From positions 1-64,000 of the forward strand of contig NZ_SPEY01000025.1 of the NCBI RefSeq assembly GCF_009360615.1: a DNA stretch of 64,000 nucleotides, given 5' to 3'. The position numbers were made by a program, and so were the translations under genes. Position 1 is the stretch's first letter; the number at the start of each line of letters is the position of its first letter. This document shows, in pieces, positions 46,450 through 56,177 of this stretch. The DNA is from Comamonas sp. Lineage in GTDB: Bacteria > Pseudomonadota > Gammaproteobacteria > Burkholderiales > Burkholderiaceae_C. The notes under the pieces are model-generated. The model saw nothing but the letters and a program-made list of their open reading frames with translations. It did no database searches and was not told the origin of the DNA.

Positions 46450-47232
46450 ATGATCAATTCGCTGTTCATTGCCAAGACCGGCATGGAAGCCCAGCAGACG
46501 CAGCTGGACGTGATTTCGCACAATCTCGCCAATGTCTCCACGACCGGCTACAAGCGTGCGAATGCGGTTTTCGAGGATCTGATCTATCAGAATCTGCGTC
46601 AGTCCGGATCGCAGACGACCGAGCAGAATCAGCTGCCCACCGGCCTGCATCTGGGGCTGGGTGTGCGCACCGTGGCCACCAGCCGCAACTTTCTGCAGGG
46701 CAGTCTGCAGCAATCGAGCAATGCGCTGGATGTGGCCATCAACGGCAACGGTTTCTTCGAGGTCAACATGCCGGACGGCACGATTGCCTATACCCGCGAT
46801 GGTTCGTTCGAGGTCAATGCCCAGGGCCAGCTGGTGACGTCCAGCGGCCTTCCCGTGGCCAACGGCATCACCATCCCGCAGGGCGCGACCAAGGTGTCGA
46901 TCAGCCATGACGGCGTGGTCAGCGTCACCATGCCCGGCCAGGCCGCTCCGCAGCAGGTGGGCAATATCGCCATGAGCCAGTTCATCAATCCCGCCGGTCT
47001 GGAGCCGCGCGGCCAGAACCTCTACGTCGAGACCGCCTCCTCGGGTCAGCCCCAGCAGGGCACGCCTGGCACCAACGGCCTGGGCACGATTCAGCAGGGC
47101 TACCTCGAAGCGTCGAACGTGAACGTGGTCCAGGAGCTGGTGACGATGATCCAGACGCAGCGCGCCTACGAAATGAATTCCAAGGCGATCCAGACCTCCG
47201 ACCAGATGTTGGCCAAGCTGGCGCAGCTCTGA
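46450..47232 (+). CDS. flgG: flagellar distal rod protein FlgG
   Basis: A 260-residue distal rod subunit. [20 protein letters not shown] opens the protein, followed by [20 protein letters not shown] and, at the end, [22 protein letters not shown]. These are close to textbook FlgG. Length equals that of enterobacterial FlgG. It is 18 bp downstream of flgF. Confidence 0.96.
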   Translation: MINSLFIAKTGMEAQQTQLDVISHNLANVSTTGYKRANAVFEDLIYQNLRQSGSQTTEQNQLPTGLHLGLGVRTVATSRNFLQGSLQQSSNALDVAINGNGFFEVNMPDGTIAYTRDGSFEVNAQGQLVTSSGLPVANGITIPQGATKVSISHDGVVSVTMPGQAAPQQVGNIAMSQFINPAGLEPRGQNLYVETASSGQPQQGTPGTNGLGTIQQGYLEASNVNVVQELVTMIQTQRAYEMNSKAIQTSDQMLAKLAQL

Positions 47233-47246
47233 TTGATCACTATGCA

Positions 47247-47345
47247 CTGAGGAGCTGCTTGCGCTTGACAGATATGTGTTTCAGATGAAATACCTATCGA
47301 ATTCATCGTCGAGAAAGCGCTAGAAGCTACTGTTTAGATAGCGTG
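47247..47345. repeat. imperfect palindromic element between flgG and flgH
   Basis: GAGCTGCTTGCGCTTGACAG near 47250 and AAGCGCTAGAAGCTACTG near 47316 are partly complementary (AGCTGCTTGCGCTT against AAGCGCTAGAAGCT). Related half-elements occur at 13612 and 32037. I recall similar intergenic elements in related genera but cannot confirm this here. Confidence 0.45.
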
Positions 47346-47401
47346 CGTTGCGCACGCAAGGCACAAGGGGCGAAGCGCCTGACTGCCAAGGACTTGCCGC
47401 C

Positions 47402-48109
47402 ATGTTCAAAGCCATTGTTTCCCATTGCCCGTCGGTCTGTGCCCTCACTGCGGCCTTGCTGGTTTCGGGGTGCGTCACGCTCAATCCGCCGCCGCCCGTG
47501 GACATGCCTTCGACCGCACCTCCGGTGCTGCAGCCGCGCGAGCAGACAGCCCAGGCTCCCACCGGCAGCCTGTTCAACGCCAGCCGTTATCGGCCCATGT
47601 TCGAGGATCAGCGCGCCCGCATGGTGGGAGATGCCGTGACGGTGCAGATCGTCGAGCGCGTTTCGGCCAGCCAGAGCACGGACTCCAAGGTCGGGCGTGC
47701 CAACGAGCTGAGCACGGGCATCACCTCGCTGCCGCTGCTCAGGGGGGGCGCGGAGAAGACGGTCGCCGATGCTCTTACCCTGGGGGCCGAGAGCAAGAAC
47801 GACTTCAAGGGTTCGGGCGCGACCAGCAGCAACAACACCTTCACGGGCTCGATTGCCACGACCGTGGTCGACGTGCTGCCCAACGGGCATCTGGTGATTG
47901 CCGGCGAGAAACAGATCGGCGTGAACCACAACGTCGATGTGCTGCGCTTCACGGGGACGGTGGACCCGCGCTCGCTGCGTCCGGGCAGCACCGTGGCGTC
48001 CACCCAGGTGGCCAATCTGCGGGTCGAGTCGCGCAGCCGTGGCCAGGCCGGTGAAGCCCAGTCAATTGGCTGGTTGTCCCGGTTCTTTTTGAACGTTATG
48101 CCGTTCTGA
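47402..48109 (+). CDS. flgH: flagellar L-ring protein FlgH
   Basis: A 235-residue outer-membrane lipoprotein that forms the L-ring around the rod. The signal peptide ends with lipobox LVSGC (lipidated Cys around residue 24). Characteristic segments are MFEDQRARMVGDAVTVQIVE, NTFTGSIATTVVDVLPNGHLVIAGEK and a C-terminal SIGWLSRFFLNVMPF. In-frame codons upstream of ATG 47402 are rejected because this start gives a normal lipoprotein leader. Confidence 0.95.
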   Translation: MFKAIVSHCPSVCALTAALLVSGCVTLNPPPPVDMPSTAPPVLQPREQTAQAPTGSLFNASRYRPMFEDQRARMVGDAVTVQIVERVSASQSTDSKVGRANELSTGITSLPLLRGGAEKTVADALTLGAESKNDFKGSGATSSNNTFTGSIATTVVDVLPNGHLVIAGEKQIGVNHNVDVLRFTGTVDPRSLRPGSTVASTQVANLRVESRSRGQAGEAQSIGWLSRFFLNVMPF

Positions 48110-48120
48110 TTCTTCCGAGA

Positions 48121-49278
48121 ATGGGCAGTATGAAAGTACTGTCCACGCTCCTGTCACTGCGCCCTGTGCACACCACCTTGCTGGTGGTCGCAGCCCTTGG
48201 CGCCAGCGGGCTCACCCTGCCTGCGCATGCCACACGCATCAAGGAGGTTGCCGCCATTCAGGGTGTGCGCAGCAACCAGCTGACAGGCTACGGCCTGGTG
48301 GTCGGCCTTGACGGCACGGGCGACCAGACCACGCAGATGCCCTACACCAAGCAGGCGCTGGCCAACTACCTGGAGCAGATGGGCATTGCCTTGCCGGCCA
48401 CGGGCAATGCGGCCCAGCTGCAACTCAAGAATGTGGCGGCGGTGATCATCACCGCAGAGCTTCCGGCCTTTGCACAGCCCGGCCAGGCGATCGACATCAA
48501 TGTCTCCTCCATGGGCAACGCCAAATCGCTCAAGGGCGGTACGCTGGTGGCGACACCGCTGCGCGGCGCGGATGGCGAGATCTACGCCCTGGCCCAGGGC
48601 AATGTGGTGGTCGGCGGAGCCGGGGCTGCGGCCGGCGGCTCCAAGGTGCAGGTCAATCACCTGAACGCGGGTCGCGTGCCCCAGGGCGCGCAGGTGGAGC
48701 GTGCAGTGCCCACCCCCGTCAACCAGGGCAACACGATCACGCTGGGCCTGAACCAGACCGACTTCCAGACTGCCGACAAGATGGTGCGCGCCATCAACCA
48801 GCGTATGGGAGCGGGCACGGCCATGGCCTTGGACGGGCGCACGGTGCAGGTCAATGCCCCCGTCGATCCGGGCTCGCGCGTGCGCATGATCGCCGAGATC
48901 CAGGAGATGCCCATCGAGACCTCCAAGCCGGCGGCCAAGGTGGTCATCAATGCACGCACCGGCTCCATCGTGCTCAATCAGGCCGTGACCCTGGGCCCCT
49001 GCGCGATTGCACACGGCAATCTGTCCATCACCATCAGCACCACGCCGGTGATCAGCCAGCCCGCACCGTTCTCGCAGGGACAGACCGTGGTGGCGCAGAA
49101 GTCGGATATCCAGGTCAAGCAGGAACCCGGCAAGGTCATCAACATGCCCAATTCGCCCCAGCTCACCGATGTGGTGCGGGCGCTGAATTCACTGGGCGCC
49201 ACGCCTCAGGACCTGCTGGCCATCCTGCAGGCCATCAAGGCAGCAGGCGCCATGGACGCCGAGCTGGAGGTGATATGA
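48121..49278 (+). CDS. flgI: flagellar P-ring protein FlgI
   Basis: A 385-residue periplasmic protein that forms the P-ring in the peptidoglycan layer. The signal peptide ends near PAHATRIKEVA. Conserved blocks GVRSNQLTGYGLVVGLDGTGD, NVAAVIITAELPAFAQPGQ and the C-terminal PQDLLAILQAIKAAGAMDAELEVI are typical. Start is either ATG 48121 or ATG 48130; the second gives the leader MKVLSTLLSL. Its stop overlaps the flgJ start by ATGA. Confidence 0.95.
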   Translation: MGSMKVLSTLLSLRPVHTTLLVVAALGASGLTLPAHATRIKEVAAIQGVRSNQLTGYGLVVGLDGTGDQTTQMPYTKQALANYLEQMGIALPATGNAAQLQLKNVAAVIITAELPAFAQPGQAIDINVSSMGNAKSLKGGTLVATPLRGADGEIYALAQGNVVVGGAGAAAGGSKVQVNHLNAGRVPQGAQVERAVPTPVNQGNTITLGLNQTDFQTADKMVRAINQRMGAGTAMALDGRTVQVNAPVDPGSRVRMIAEIQEMPIETSKPAAKVVINARTGSIVLNQAVTLGPCAIAHGNLSITISTTPVISQPAPFSQGQTVVAQKSDIQVKQEPGKVINMPNSPQLTDVVRALNSLGATPQDLLAILQAIKAAGAMDAELEVI

Positions 49279-50303
49279 GCACGTCATTGTCCCATTCTTC
49301 ATCCCTGGCGGCCAGCAATGCTCTGGCCGTCGATGCCCGCTCGCTCAATGCGCTCAAGACGGCCGCTGGCGAGAACAGCCCGCAGGCCGCGCGCGAGACC
49401 GCCAAGCAGCTCGAGTCCTTGTTCATGCGCGAGATGATCAAGAGCATGCGCGAGGCGACCATGAAGTCCGGCCTGCTCGACAGCGCGCAGGGCAATCTCA
49501 GCACCGATCTGCTGGACCAGCAGCTTTCGGTGGCCATGGCGGGCCAGCCCGGCGGCCTCACGGATGCCATCAGCAAGCAACTGGCGCGCAGCATGGGCGT
49601 TGAGGCTGCCGAGGATGCCGAAATTGCCGTGCCCTCGACACTGAGTCTGAGCCGCAATGCGTGGCGCAATGTGGGCAGCAACGGTGCCTGGAGCGGCAGC
49701 CGCAGCCAGGCTGTGCAATCGATCAATGCCTATGCCCCGGCCCCCAAGGGGCGCGACAACTTCGTGACGGCACACACCGGCGCGGCCCAGCGTGTGGCCA
49801 GCGAGAGCGGCATTCCGGCCCACTACATGATCGGTCAGGCCGGGCATGAGACGGGCTGGGGCCGGAGCGAGATCCGCAACAAGGACGGCAGCAACTCGTT
49901 CAACCTGTTCGGCATCAAGGCCGGTGGCAGCTGGACGGGCAAGGTCGCCGAAGTCACGACCACTGAATACATCAATGGCGCGCCCAGGAAGGTGACGGCC
50001 AAGTTCCGCGCCTATGACTCCTACGAGGAGTCCTTCCGCGACTACGCACGTCTGATCGGCAGCAATCCGCGCTACGAAAAAGCCATGGCCCAGACCGGCT
50101 CTGCCCAGGCCTATGCCAGCGAGCTGCAAAAGGCCGGCTACGCCACCGATCCGGCCTATGCGCAAAAGCTCAGCCGCGCCATCCAGAGCGTGGCCCAGGT
50201 CACCGTCGCCAACGCCGGCAACAACAGCGCCAATGTCGCAAGCCGTCTGGGTGCCAGCGCCCGTGCCGCCCAGATCAACAAGATCACCGAGAACCAGTCA
50301 TGA
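49275..50303 (+). CDS. flgJ: flagellar rod assembly protein / muramidase FlgJ
   Basis: A 342-residue bifunctional protein. The N-terminal part (residues about 35-100, with AKQLESLFMREMIKSMREA) is the rod-cap domain. The C-terminal part is a glucosaminidase domain with catalytic Glu192 in AGHETGWGRSE and the sequence NSFNLFGIKAG. It opens peptidoglycan so the rod can pass and caps the rod during assembly. The two-domain form matches gamma- and betaproteobacterial FlgJ, unlike the single-domain forms of other groups. It overlaps both neighbours. Confidence 0.95.
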   Translation: MSTSLSHSSSLAASNALAVDARSLNALKTAAGENSPQAARETAKQLESLFMREMIKSMREATMKSGLLDSAQGNLSTDLLDQQLSVAMAGQPGGLTDAISKQLARSMGVEAAEDAEIAVPSTLSLSRNAWRNVGSNGAWSGSRSQAVQSINAYAPAPKGRDNFVTAHTGAAQRVASESGIPAHYMIGQAGHETGWGRSEIRNKDGSNSFNLFGIKAGGSWTGKVAEVTTTEYINGAPRKVTAKFRAYDSYEESFRDYARLIGSNPRYEKAMAQTGSAQAYASELQKAGYATDPAYAQKLSRAIQSVAQVTVANAGNNSANVASRLGASARAAQINKITENQS

Positions 50304-52246
50304 GTCTTCTGAACGTGGGCGCGCGCGCCCTGATGGCCAACCAGATCGCCCTGCAAACCACGGGGCACAACATCGCCAACGTCAACACCGCGGGCTATTC
50401 GCGCCAGAGCGTGGCTTTCCAGACCTCGGCGGGCCAGAACATCGGCAATGGCTATATCGGCAATGGCGCCGATGTGGCGACCATCCTGCGCAACTTCAGC
50501 GAGTTGCTCAATCGCCAGGCGACGGCGGCCACCGCCGCAAGTGCCGCTGACTCCGCGCGCTCGAATTCGCTCAACCAGCTGCAGGAGGTGTTCTCCGGCG
50601 GAAGCAACGGCCTGGGCGCGGCCATCAACGACATGATGAATGCGTTTGCCGATGTGAGCAGCGCGCCTACCGACTCTTCGGCCCGCCAGGTGGTATTGAC
50701 GCGCATGAGCGAGCTGGCTGCACGCTTCCGCTCTGCGTCGGCCCAGCTTGACGAGATGGATTACAGCACGCGTCAGCAGATGACGAACGACGTGAACGTG
50801 GTCAACAGCCTGTCCGAACAGGTGGCGGCGCTCAATGGCCAGATCAGCCGCGCCGTCGCCACCGGCCACACGCCCAACGATCTGCTCGATCAGCGTGACC
50901 AGCTGGTGCGTGACATCAACAAGTACGTGCAGACCTCTCAGGTGGATGCCGGTGACGGCTCCATCAGCCTGTTCGTGGGCGGCAGCCAGCCGCTGGTGCT
51001 GGGACAGAGCGCAGCCAAGCTCAACCTGCAGGAGTCCACGCAGTACCCTGGCAGTGGCAAGATGAGCCTGTATTTCCAGCAGCAGGGCGGTCAGCCCGTG
51101 GAGCTGACTCCAGCCATGGCCGGTGGCGGCGAGATCGCCGGGTTGCTGCAGTTTCAGAACAACGATCTGGGCGAGGGACGCAACCTGCTGGGGCGCATGG
51201 TGATCTCGATCGGCGATACGCTCAATACGCAGAACCAGCTGGGTCTGACCTTGTCGGGTCAGAAAGGCGGGGCGCTGTTCAATATTCCGATGACGACCAC
51301 GGGCTCCACCACGGGAGCTCAATGGGGACAGCCCGATACGCCCACGGTCACGGTCAAGGACTCGAGCGCGCTCAAGGCTTCGGACTACAAGGTCGTTTTC
51401 GGCAACGATGCGCCCAAGGGCAAGGTGGTGCGCCTGTCGGATGGCCAGACCACGGCCTTCAACGATCTGACGGATCTGCGCGGCATGACGATCGACGGTC
51501 TGCAGTTCGATCTCAAAAACGATGGCCAGGCCGGCCAGTCCGTGCTGTTCAGCCCCGTGGCATCGGCGGCGCACGATATTCAGACGATGGTGCATTCCGG
51601 CAACGACCTGGCGGTGGCCAACCCGGTCTCGGCCAAGATCAACTCTCTGGGCGATGCTGCCGTCCGCATGTCCAGCCTGAAAGTGGAGAAAGGCTTCGAT
51701 GCCTCTGCCTTCCCTGCCGGCACCACCTTGTCCTTCGCTCCGGACGGGGCGGGCGGCATGACCTATACCATCACTCCGGCTCCCAGCGGCGTGGCGGCGA
51801 CAGGTGCCTATATCTCCGGGAAGGCGATCGAGCTGGCTCCGGGTCTCAAGGTGACGCTCACCGGGACGCCAGCGGTGAATGGCGGCACCAGCGATACCGT
51901 CAGCTTCGGACCCAACAGCTTCTACAGCTCGGATACCGGCAATGCCAGCTCCTTCCTGTCGCTGCGCGACGCCGTGATCTTCGATGGCGCAACCACGCTC
52001 AGCGACGGTTTTTCCACCGCCATGGCGCAGATCGGTACGCGCACGCAAAGCGCAGCCTACGCGGCCAAGCTGTCCGACTCGATTGCCAAGAATCTGGAGG
52101 GCGATCGCACCGCAGTGTCCGGCGTCAATCTGGACGAGGAAGCGGCCAAGCTGCTGCAGTACCAGCAGTCCTACCAGGCCTCGGCCAAGATGCTGCAGGT
52201 GGCCCAGGGCATTTTTGACAGCGTGATCCAGGCCGTCGGCCGTTAA
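50300..52246 (+). CDS. flgK: flagellar hook-associated protein 1 FlgK
   Basis: A 648-residue hook-filament junction protein. The N-terminal motif LLNVGARALMANQIALQTTG then HNIANVNTAGYSRQSV, and the C-terminal end with EEAAKLLQYQQSYQASAKML, are the D0 domains shared with hook proteins. The long variable middle (about residues 200-550) is usual. FlgN is its expected chaperone. ATGA overlap with flgJ indicates coupling. Confidence 0.95.
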   Translation: MSLLNVGARALMANQIALQTTGHNIANVNTAGYSRQSVAFQTSAGQNIGNGYIGNGADVATILRNFSELLNRQATAATAASAADSARSNSLNQLQEVFSGGSNGLGAAINDMMNAFADVSSAPTDSSARQVVLTRMSELAARFRSASAQLDEMDYSTRQQMTNDVNVVNSLSEQVAALNGQISRAVATGHTPNDLLDQRDQLVRDINKYVQTSQVDAGDGSISLFVGGSQPLVLGQSAAKLNLQESTQYPGSGKMSLYFQQQGGQPVELTPAMAGGGEIAGLLQFQNNDLGEGRNLLGRMVISIGDTLNTQNQLGLTLSGQKGGALFNIPMTTTGSTTGAQWGQPDTPTVTVKDSSALKASDYKVVFGNDAPKGKVVRLSDGQTTAFNDLTDLRGMTIDGLQFDLKNDGQAGQSVLFSPVASAAHDIQTMVHSGNDLAVANPVSAKINSLGDAAVRMSSLKVEKGFDASAFPAGTTLSFAPDGAGGMTYTITPAPSGVAATGAYISGKAIELAPGLKVTLTGTPAVNGGTSDTVSFGPNSFYSSDTGNASSFLSLRDAVIFDGATTLSDGFSTAMAQIGTRTQSAAYAAKLSDSIAKNLEGDRTAVSGVNLDEEAAKLLQYQQSYQASAKMLQVAQGIFDSVIQAVGR

Positions 52247-52269
52247 CCCCCTTCCGCCGGAGAACAGGC

Positions 52270-53484
52270 ATGAGCATCAACCGCATTGGCACGGCCAATA
52301 TGTATGACAGCACCATCAACAACCTGGGCTCTCGCCAGAGCAGCCTGGTGGATCTGATGGAGAAGACCACGGCGGGCAAGCGCGTGCTGCGCGCCAGCGA
52401 CGATCCGGTTGCTGCGGCCCAGGCCGAGCGCGCACGTACCCGCATCACCCGCTCCGAAAATGACCAGCGCGTGCTCGGAGCCCAGCGCGATGTGATTGCC
52501 CAGGGCGAGTCCGAGCTGGGCAAGGCCCACGATGCTCTGCTGGATTTTCGCGATCTGCTGCTTCAGGCCGGCAATGGCTCGTATGACCAGGTGGCACGCG
52601 ACTCTCTGGTCCAGCAGATGCAGAGCCTGCGCGAGCAGATCCTCGGCTATGCCAACGCCAAGGATTCCAACGGACTGCCCATTTTCCGCGGGCTGGGCAG
52701 TCCCGATACGCCGCTGCAAAGCACGCCTCCGGGCTCGACCAGCCAGCTCAATCCCGGCCAGAACACCGGCAGCGACAACGGCCTGCCCATCTCTCTGGAC
52801 GGTCATGCAGCCTGGCTGAACGTGCCTACCGGCAACGGAGTGTTTGAAGTCAACGGCGCAGCCTCCAACTCCGGCAAGGCCTGGGCGGATGTGGGTTCGG
52901 TCACCAATCCGAGTCAGGTCACGGGTGACAGCTACACCCTGGTGTTCACCAAGGATCCGACCACCGGCGAGGTCCGTTACGAGATCAACTCCAGCTCGGC
53001 CACGGCGACCAATCCCGTCGTTGCGGCAACCCCCTACAAGGACGGGCAGGCCATTGCCGTCGGCGGCCAGCAGATCAGCATCAAGGGAGCTCCGGCCGAC
53101 GGCGACCGTTTCACCCTGTCTCCCAGCACGCGTACGGATATCTTCAGCGTCCTCGATCAGGCCATTGCCACGGTCAAGGGCGGCACTGCTGGATCGGCCG
53201 CACTGCAGCAGGGGCTGGGGCGCGCACTGAGCGAGCTGGATTCGGGCATGAACCGGGTACAGGCCATGCGCAGCTATGCGGGCGACCAGCTCAACCGGGC
53301 AGACCGTCTGGAGTCCGACATGAAGGATCAGGCACTGACGCAGGAAGGAGCCCGTTCGCGTGCCGAAGATATCGATATGATCACGGCGCTGTCGCAGGTG
53401 GAGACTCAGAAGGTGGGCTTGCAGGCCGCCCTGCAGTCCTATGCGCAGATGCAGAAGCTTTCGCTGTTCAACTACATCGGCTGA
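52270..53484 (+). CDS. flgL: flagellar hook-associated protein 3 FlgL
   Basis: A 404-residue junction protein between FlgK and the filament. MSINRIGTANMYDSTINNL opens it, and GKRVLRASDDPVAAAQAERA is the flagellin-like N-terminal signature; EDIDMITALSQVETQKVGLQ is the C-terminal flagellin-like part. It follows flgK after 23 bp and is the last gene of the flgB-L series. Confidence 0.95.
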   Translation: MSINRIGTANMYDSTINNLGSRQSSLVDLMEKTTAGKRVLRASDDPVAAAQAERARTRITRSENDQRVLGAQRDVIAQGESELGKAHDALLDFRDLLLQAGNGSYDQVARDSLVQQMQSLREQILGYANAKDSNGLPIFRGLGSPDTPLQSTPPGSTSQLNPGQNTGSDNGLPISLDGHAAWLNVPTGNGVFEVNGAASNSGKAWADVGSVTNPSQVTGDSYTLVFTKDPTTGEVRYEINSSSATATNPVVAATPYKDGQAIAVGGQQISIKGAPADGDRFTLSPSTRTDIFSVLDQAIATVKGGTAGSAALQQGLGRALSELDSGMNRVQAMRSYAGDQLNRADRLESDMKDQALTQEGARSRAEDIDMITALSQVETQKVGLQAALQSYAQMQKLSLFNYIG

Positions 53485-53539
53485 CTCCAGCGGGCTCTGC
53501 CCGTCTTGATGTCTCGTCGTTTACCTGTCCAAATCCTCC

Positions 53540-54808
53540 ATGACCCAGTCTGCCCTCAGCTCCTTGACTCTTGGTTATCGGCCGCTCTGGGGACGCACGC
53601 GACGCCTGGCAGGGATTCAGCTTTATGTGCACGAGGATTCGGGCTCCTCTGCCGACATGGCGCATTTCCTGCGCACGGTGGATGAGATCTGGAGCCGTCA
53701 GGCGCCGCCGCTGCTGATATCGCCGCAATCCCGCCAGGTTCTGTGCAATCTTCTGGAGCATGCGCCTCAGGGCAGTCCCTGGATCGAGGTGCGCGGCGAC
53801 TGGCTGCAGCAGGATGAAGGGATCTACGAGCTGGTGCAGAAGGCCCAGGCACGCGGGCTGATGCTGGTCTGGGGCGGATCGCTGGCCGATGTGCCCGATG
53901 CCGACGCGGCGCGCTGCTTTGCGAGCAGCCTGCTGAGCCTGCCGCCGGAAGGCGCCGCAGGCTTGCCCAATGCCGTGCGTTCCAGCCATCCGGCCAAGGA
54001 TGCGGACAAGGAGGCTGCCTCGGGCTTTTTTGCTTCCCAGCCCCTGAGCCTGCTCGACGGCCAGATGTACCAGAGCCTGCAAAGCCTGGAGCTGGCGCGC
54101 TCCTGTCTCGATGAGCACGAAGCGGCCGCGGTGGCCGGCTGGCCCGTAGCGGACACCATGCAGGCGTTTCGGCTGCAGCAGCCCCAGCCCTCGCGCGATG
54201 CGCTCTTCAGGCTCATGAAGGCCATCGACAAGGAGCAGTCGCTGGATGTGATGGAAGAGATACTGGGTTCGGACCCGGTGCTGGCCTATCGCTTTTTGCT
54301 CTATACCAACTCGGCTGCACTGGGCCTGCGCCGCGGCGTGGACTCGCTGAGACGCGGGCTGGTGATGCTGGGGTTGGGCACGCTGGAGCGCTGGCTGGCC
54401 GACCAGCTGCCCCATGCCTGCACCGAACCGGACCTGGTGCCCCTGCGCACGCAGGTCGTGCTGCGCGCCAGGCTGGCCGAGCAGCTGATCGAGGCCGGGG
54501 TGAGTCTGGACCTGCAGCGCGAGATGTATCTGTGCAGCCTGTTCTCGCAGCTGGACCTGCTGCTGCATGAGCCGGTGGCCACCATCTTGCGGCGTACACC
54601 GCTGAACGAGCGCATCTTCGATGCCATCGTCACGCGCACCGGTCCCTATGCCGCCGTGCTGCAGATGAGCCAGGCTCTGGAGAGCCGTGACCCTGCGCCC
54701 ATCCGGCAACTGCGCGAGCAGGAGGAGTGGGAGGCCGAGGACCTCAACCGAATGCTGCTGCGCATGCTCAGCGAACTCAAGCTGGGCATGCCGCAAGCCC
54801 AGGCCTGA
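53540..54808 (+). CDS. HDOD domain signalling protein (possibly degenerate EAL plus HDOD)
   Basis: A 422-residue cytoplasmic protein. Residues about 200-400 form an HDOD domain (RDALFRLMKAIDKEQSLDVMEEILGSDPVLAYRFLLYTNSAALG, shown in conserved wording as SDPVLAYRFL). The N-terminal 150 residues (LGYRPLWGRTRRLAGIQLYV onward) resemble a degenerate EAL-like domain in YuxH-type proteins, without catalytic EAL residues. HDOD proteins act in signal transduction and motility regulation with unknown biochemistry. It lies between flgL and flhB in the flagellar locus, suggesting a motility role. Confidence 0.75.
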   Translation: MTQSALSSLTLGYRPLWGRTRRLAGIQLYVHEDSGSSADMAHFLRTVDEIWSRQAPPLLISPQSRQVLCNLLEHAPQGSPWIEVRGDWLQQDEGIYELVQKAQARGLMLVWGGSLADVPDADAARCFASSLLSLPPEGAAGLPNAVRSSHPAKDADKEAASGFFASQPLSLLDGQMYQSLQSLELARSCLDEHEAAAVAGWPVADTMQAFRLQQPQPSRDALFRLMKAIDKEQSLDVMEEILGSDPVLAYRFLLYTNSAALGLRRGVDSLRRGLVMLGLGTLERWLADQLPHACTEPDLVPLRTQVVLRARLAEQLIEAGVSLDLQREMYLCSLFSQLDLLLHEPVATILRRTPLNERIFDAIVTRTGPYAAVLQMSQALESRDPAPIRQLREQEEWEAEDLNRMLLRMLSELKLGMPQAQA

Positions 54809-54995
54809 GTGTCTGGGCGAGAGGGAGGTCGCCGGAAACAGCCTTCCACCCCTGGCTGGCGAGCGCAGAAGTCCATCAAGTTGATCGGTGTCCATAGGGC
54901 AGAGTCGTGCATAAGCAGGGCTTGGCTGCCGCTTATCCACGCATTGCCGGGGCGCCGGATTCGGACAATCGGGCTATCCAATCCGTCCGTGCGCC

Positions 54996-56177
54996 ATGTC
55001 CGAATCCCAAGACAAAAACCTGCCCGCCACCGAACGCAAGCTGCAGAAGACGCGTGAAGAAGGTCAGGGTGCGCGTTCGCGCGATCTGTCGCATCTGGCC
55101 ATCCTGGGGACGGGCGCCTTGCTGATGCTGATGGGCACCCAGCCCATGATCAACCATCTGAGAGAGGCCATGGCCCATCAGCTGGTGTTCAATGCGGCGG
55201 CGGCCAAGACTCCGGCGCTGATGCTGGAGCGCTTCCAGTCCATGCTGATGCTGGGTCTTGGAATATCCTTGATCTTTGCGCTGGTGACCACCTCGGCCTC
55301 GGTGCTGTCCGGCGTGGCGGCAGGTGGCTGGATCTTCAGCTTCAAGCCCATTCAACCGCGCTTTGGCAAGCTCAGCCCCTTGTCGGGTCTCAAAAACCTG
55401 TTCTCCAAGCAGCAACTGACCACGGTGGTCAAGATGGTGTTCATGACCGCCGTGCTGGGCTTTGTGGCCTGGAAGTACATGAGTGCCAATATTGCAGAGA
55501 TTGCCTCGGTGTCGGCCCAGCCATCGCCCATGGCACTCGCCATGGTCGGCTCCTGGCTGACCACGGGCGTGACCCTGCTGCTGATCGTAGTGCTGCTGGT
55601 GGCCCTGATCGACGTGCCGCTGCAGGCCTTTCTCTTCAAGTCGCGCCTCAAGATGAGCCATGAGGAAGTGAAGCAGGAGCACAAGGAGTCCGAAGGCAAT
55701 CCGCAGCTCAAGGGCAAGATCCGCCAGAAGCAGCGCGAGATCGCCGACCGGGCCAGCGTCTCGGCCGTGCCGAAAGCCGACTTCGTGGTCACCAACCCGA
55801 CCCACTATGCCGTGGCGCTGCGTTATGACGACGCCACCATGGCCGCGCCCCAGGTGATCGCCAAAGGCACCGATCTGGTGGCGCTCAAGATTCGCGAAAT
55901 CGCGGGCGCGCACCAGATCCCGGTGCTGGAGTCGCCCATGCTGGCACGCGCACTCTACGCGCATGCCGATCTCGACCAGGCCATCCCCGCCGCGCTCTAC
56001 ACCGCCGTGGCCCAGGTGCTGGCCTATGTCTATCGTCTCAAGGCTGCCTTGGGCGGACAGGGGCCCATGCCCGATGCCCTGGGCGAGCCCCCCGTGCCCG
56101 TGGAGCTGGATCCGCACCGTGGCCGAACCCAGCCTGCGGCGGTCGATGCTGCCGCGCAGCAAGAAGGTAATCTGTGA
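54996..56177 (+). CDS. flhB: flagellar export apparatus protein FlhB
   Basis: A 393-residue membrane protein of the flagellar type III export gate that switches substrate specificity. It has a charged N-terminus (TERKLQKTREEGQGARSRDL), four membrane helices, and a cytoplasmic domain with the self-cleavage site NPTH, Asn267-Pro268, in FVVTNPTHYAVALRY. A C-terminal tail of 30 residues beyond the family core is Pro/Ala-rich. Its TGA overlaps the ATG of flhA. Confidence 0.95.
   Translation: MSESQDKNLPATERKLQKTREEGQGARSRDLSHLAILGTGALLMLMGTQPMINHLREAMAHQLVFNAAAAKTPALMLERFQSMLMLGLGISLIFALVTTSASVLSGVAAGGWIFSFKPIQPRFGKLSPLSGLKNLFSKQQLTTVVKMVFMTAVLGFVAWKYMSANIAEIASVSAQPSPMALAMVGSWLTTGVTLLLIVVLLVALIDVPLQAFLFKSRLKMSHEEVKQEHKESEGNPQLKGKIRQKQREIADRASVSAVPKADFVVTNPTHYAVALRYDDATMAAPQVIAKGTDLVALKIREIAGAHQIPVLESPMLARALYAHADLDQAIPAALYTAVAQVLAYVYRLKAALGGQGPMPDALGEPPVPVELDPHRGRTQPAAVDAAAQQEGNL

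Noticed and set aside
47587-47594. TTATCGGC, the exact reverse of the sigma-28 -10 element
   Set aside because: It lies inside the flgH coding sequence with no -35 element at the right distance on the minus strand.
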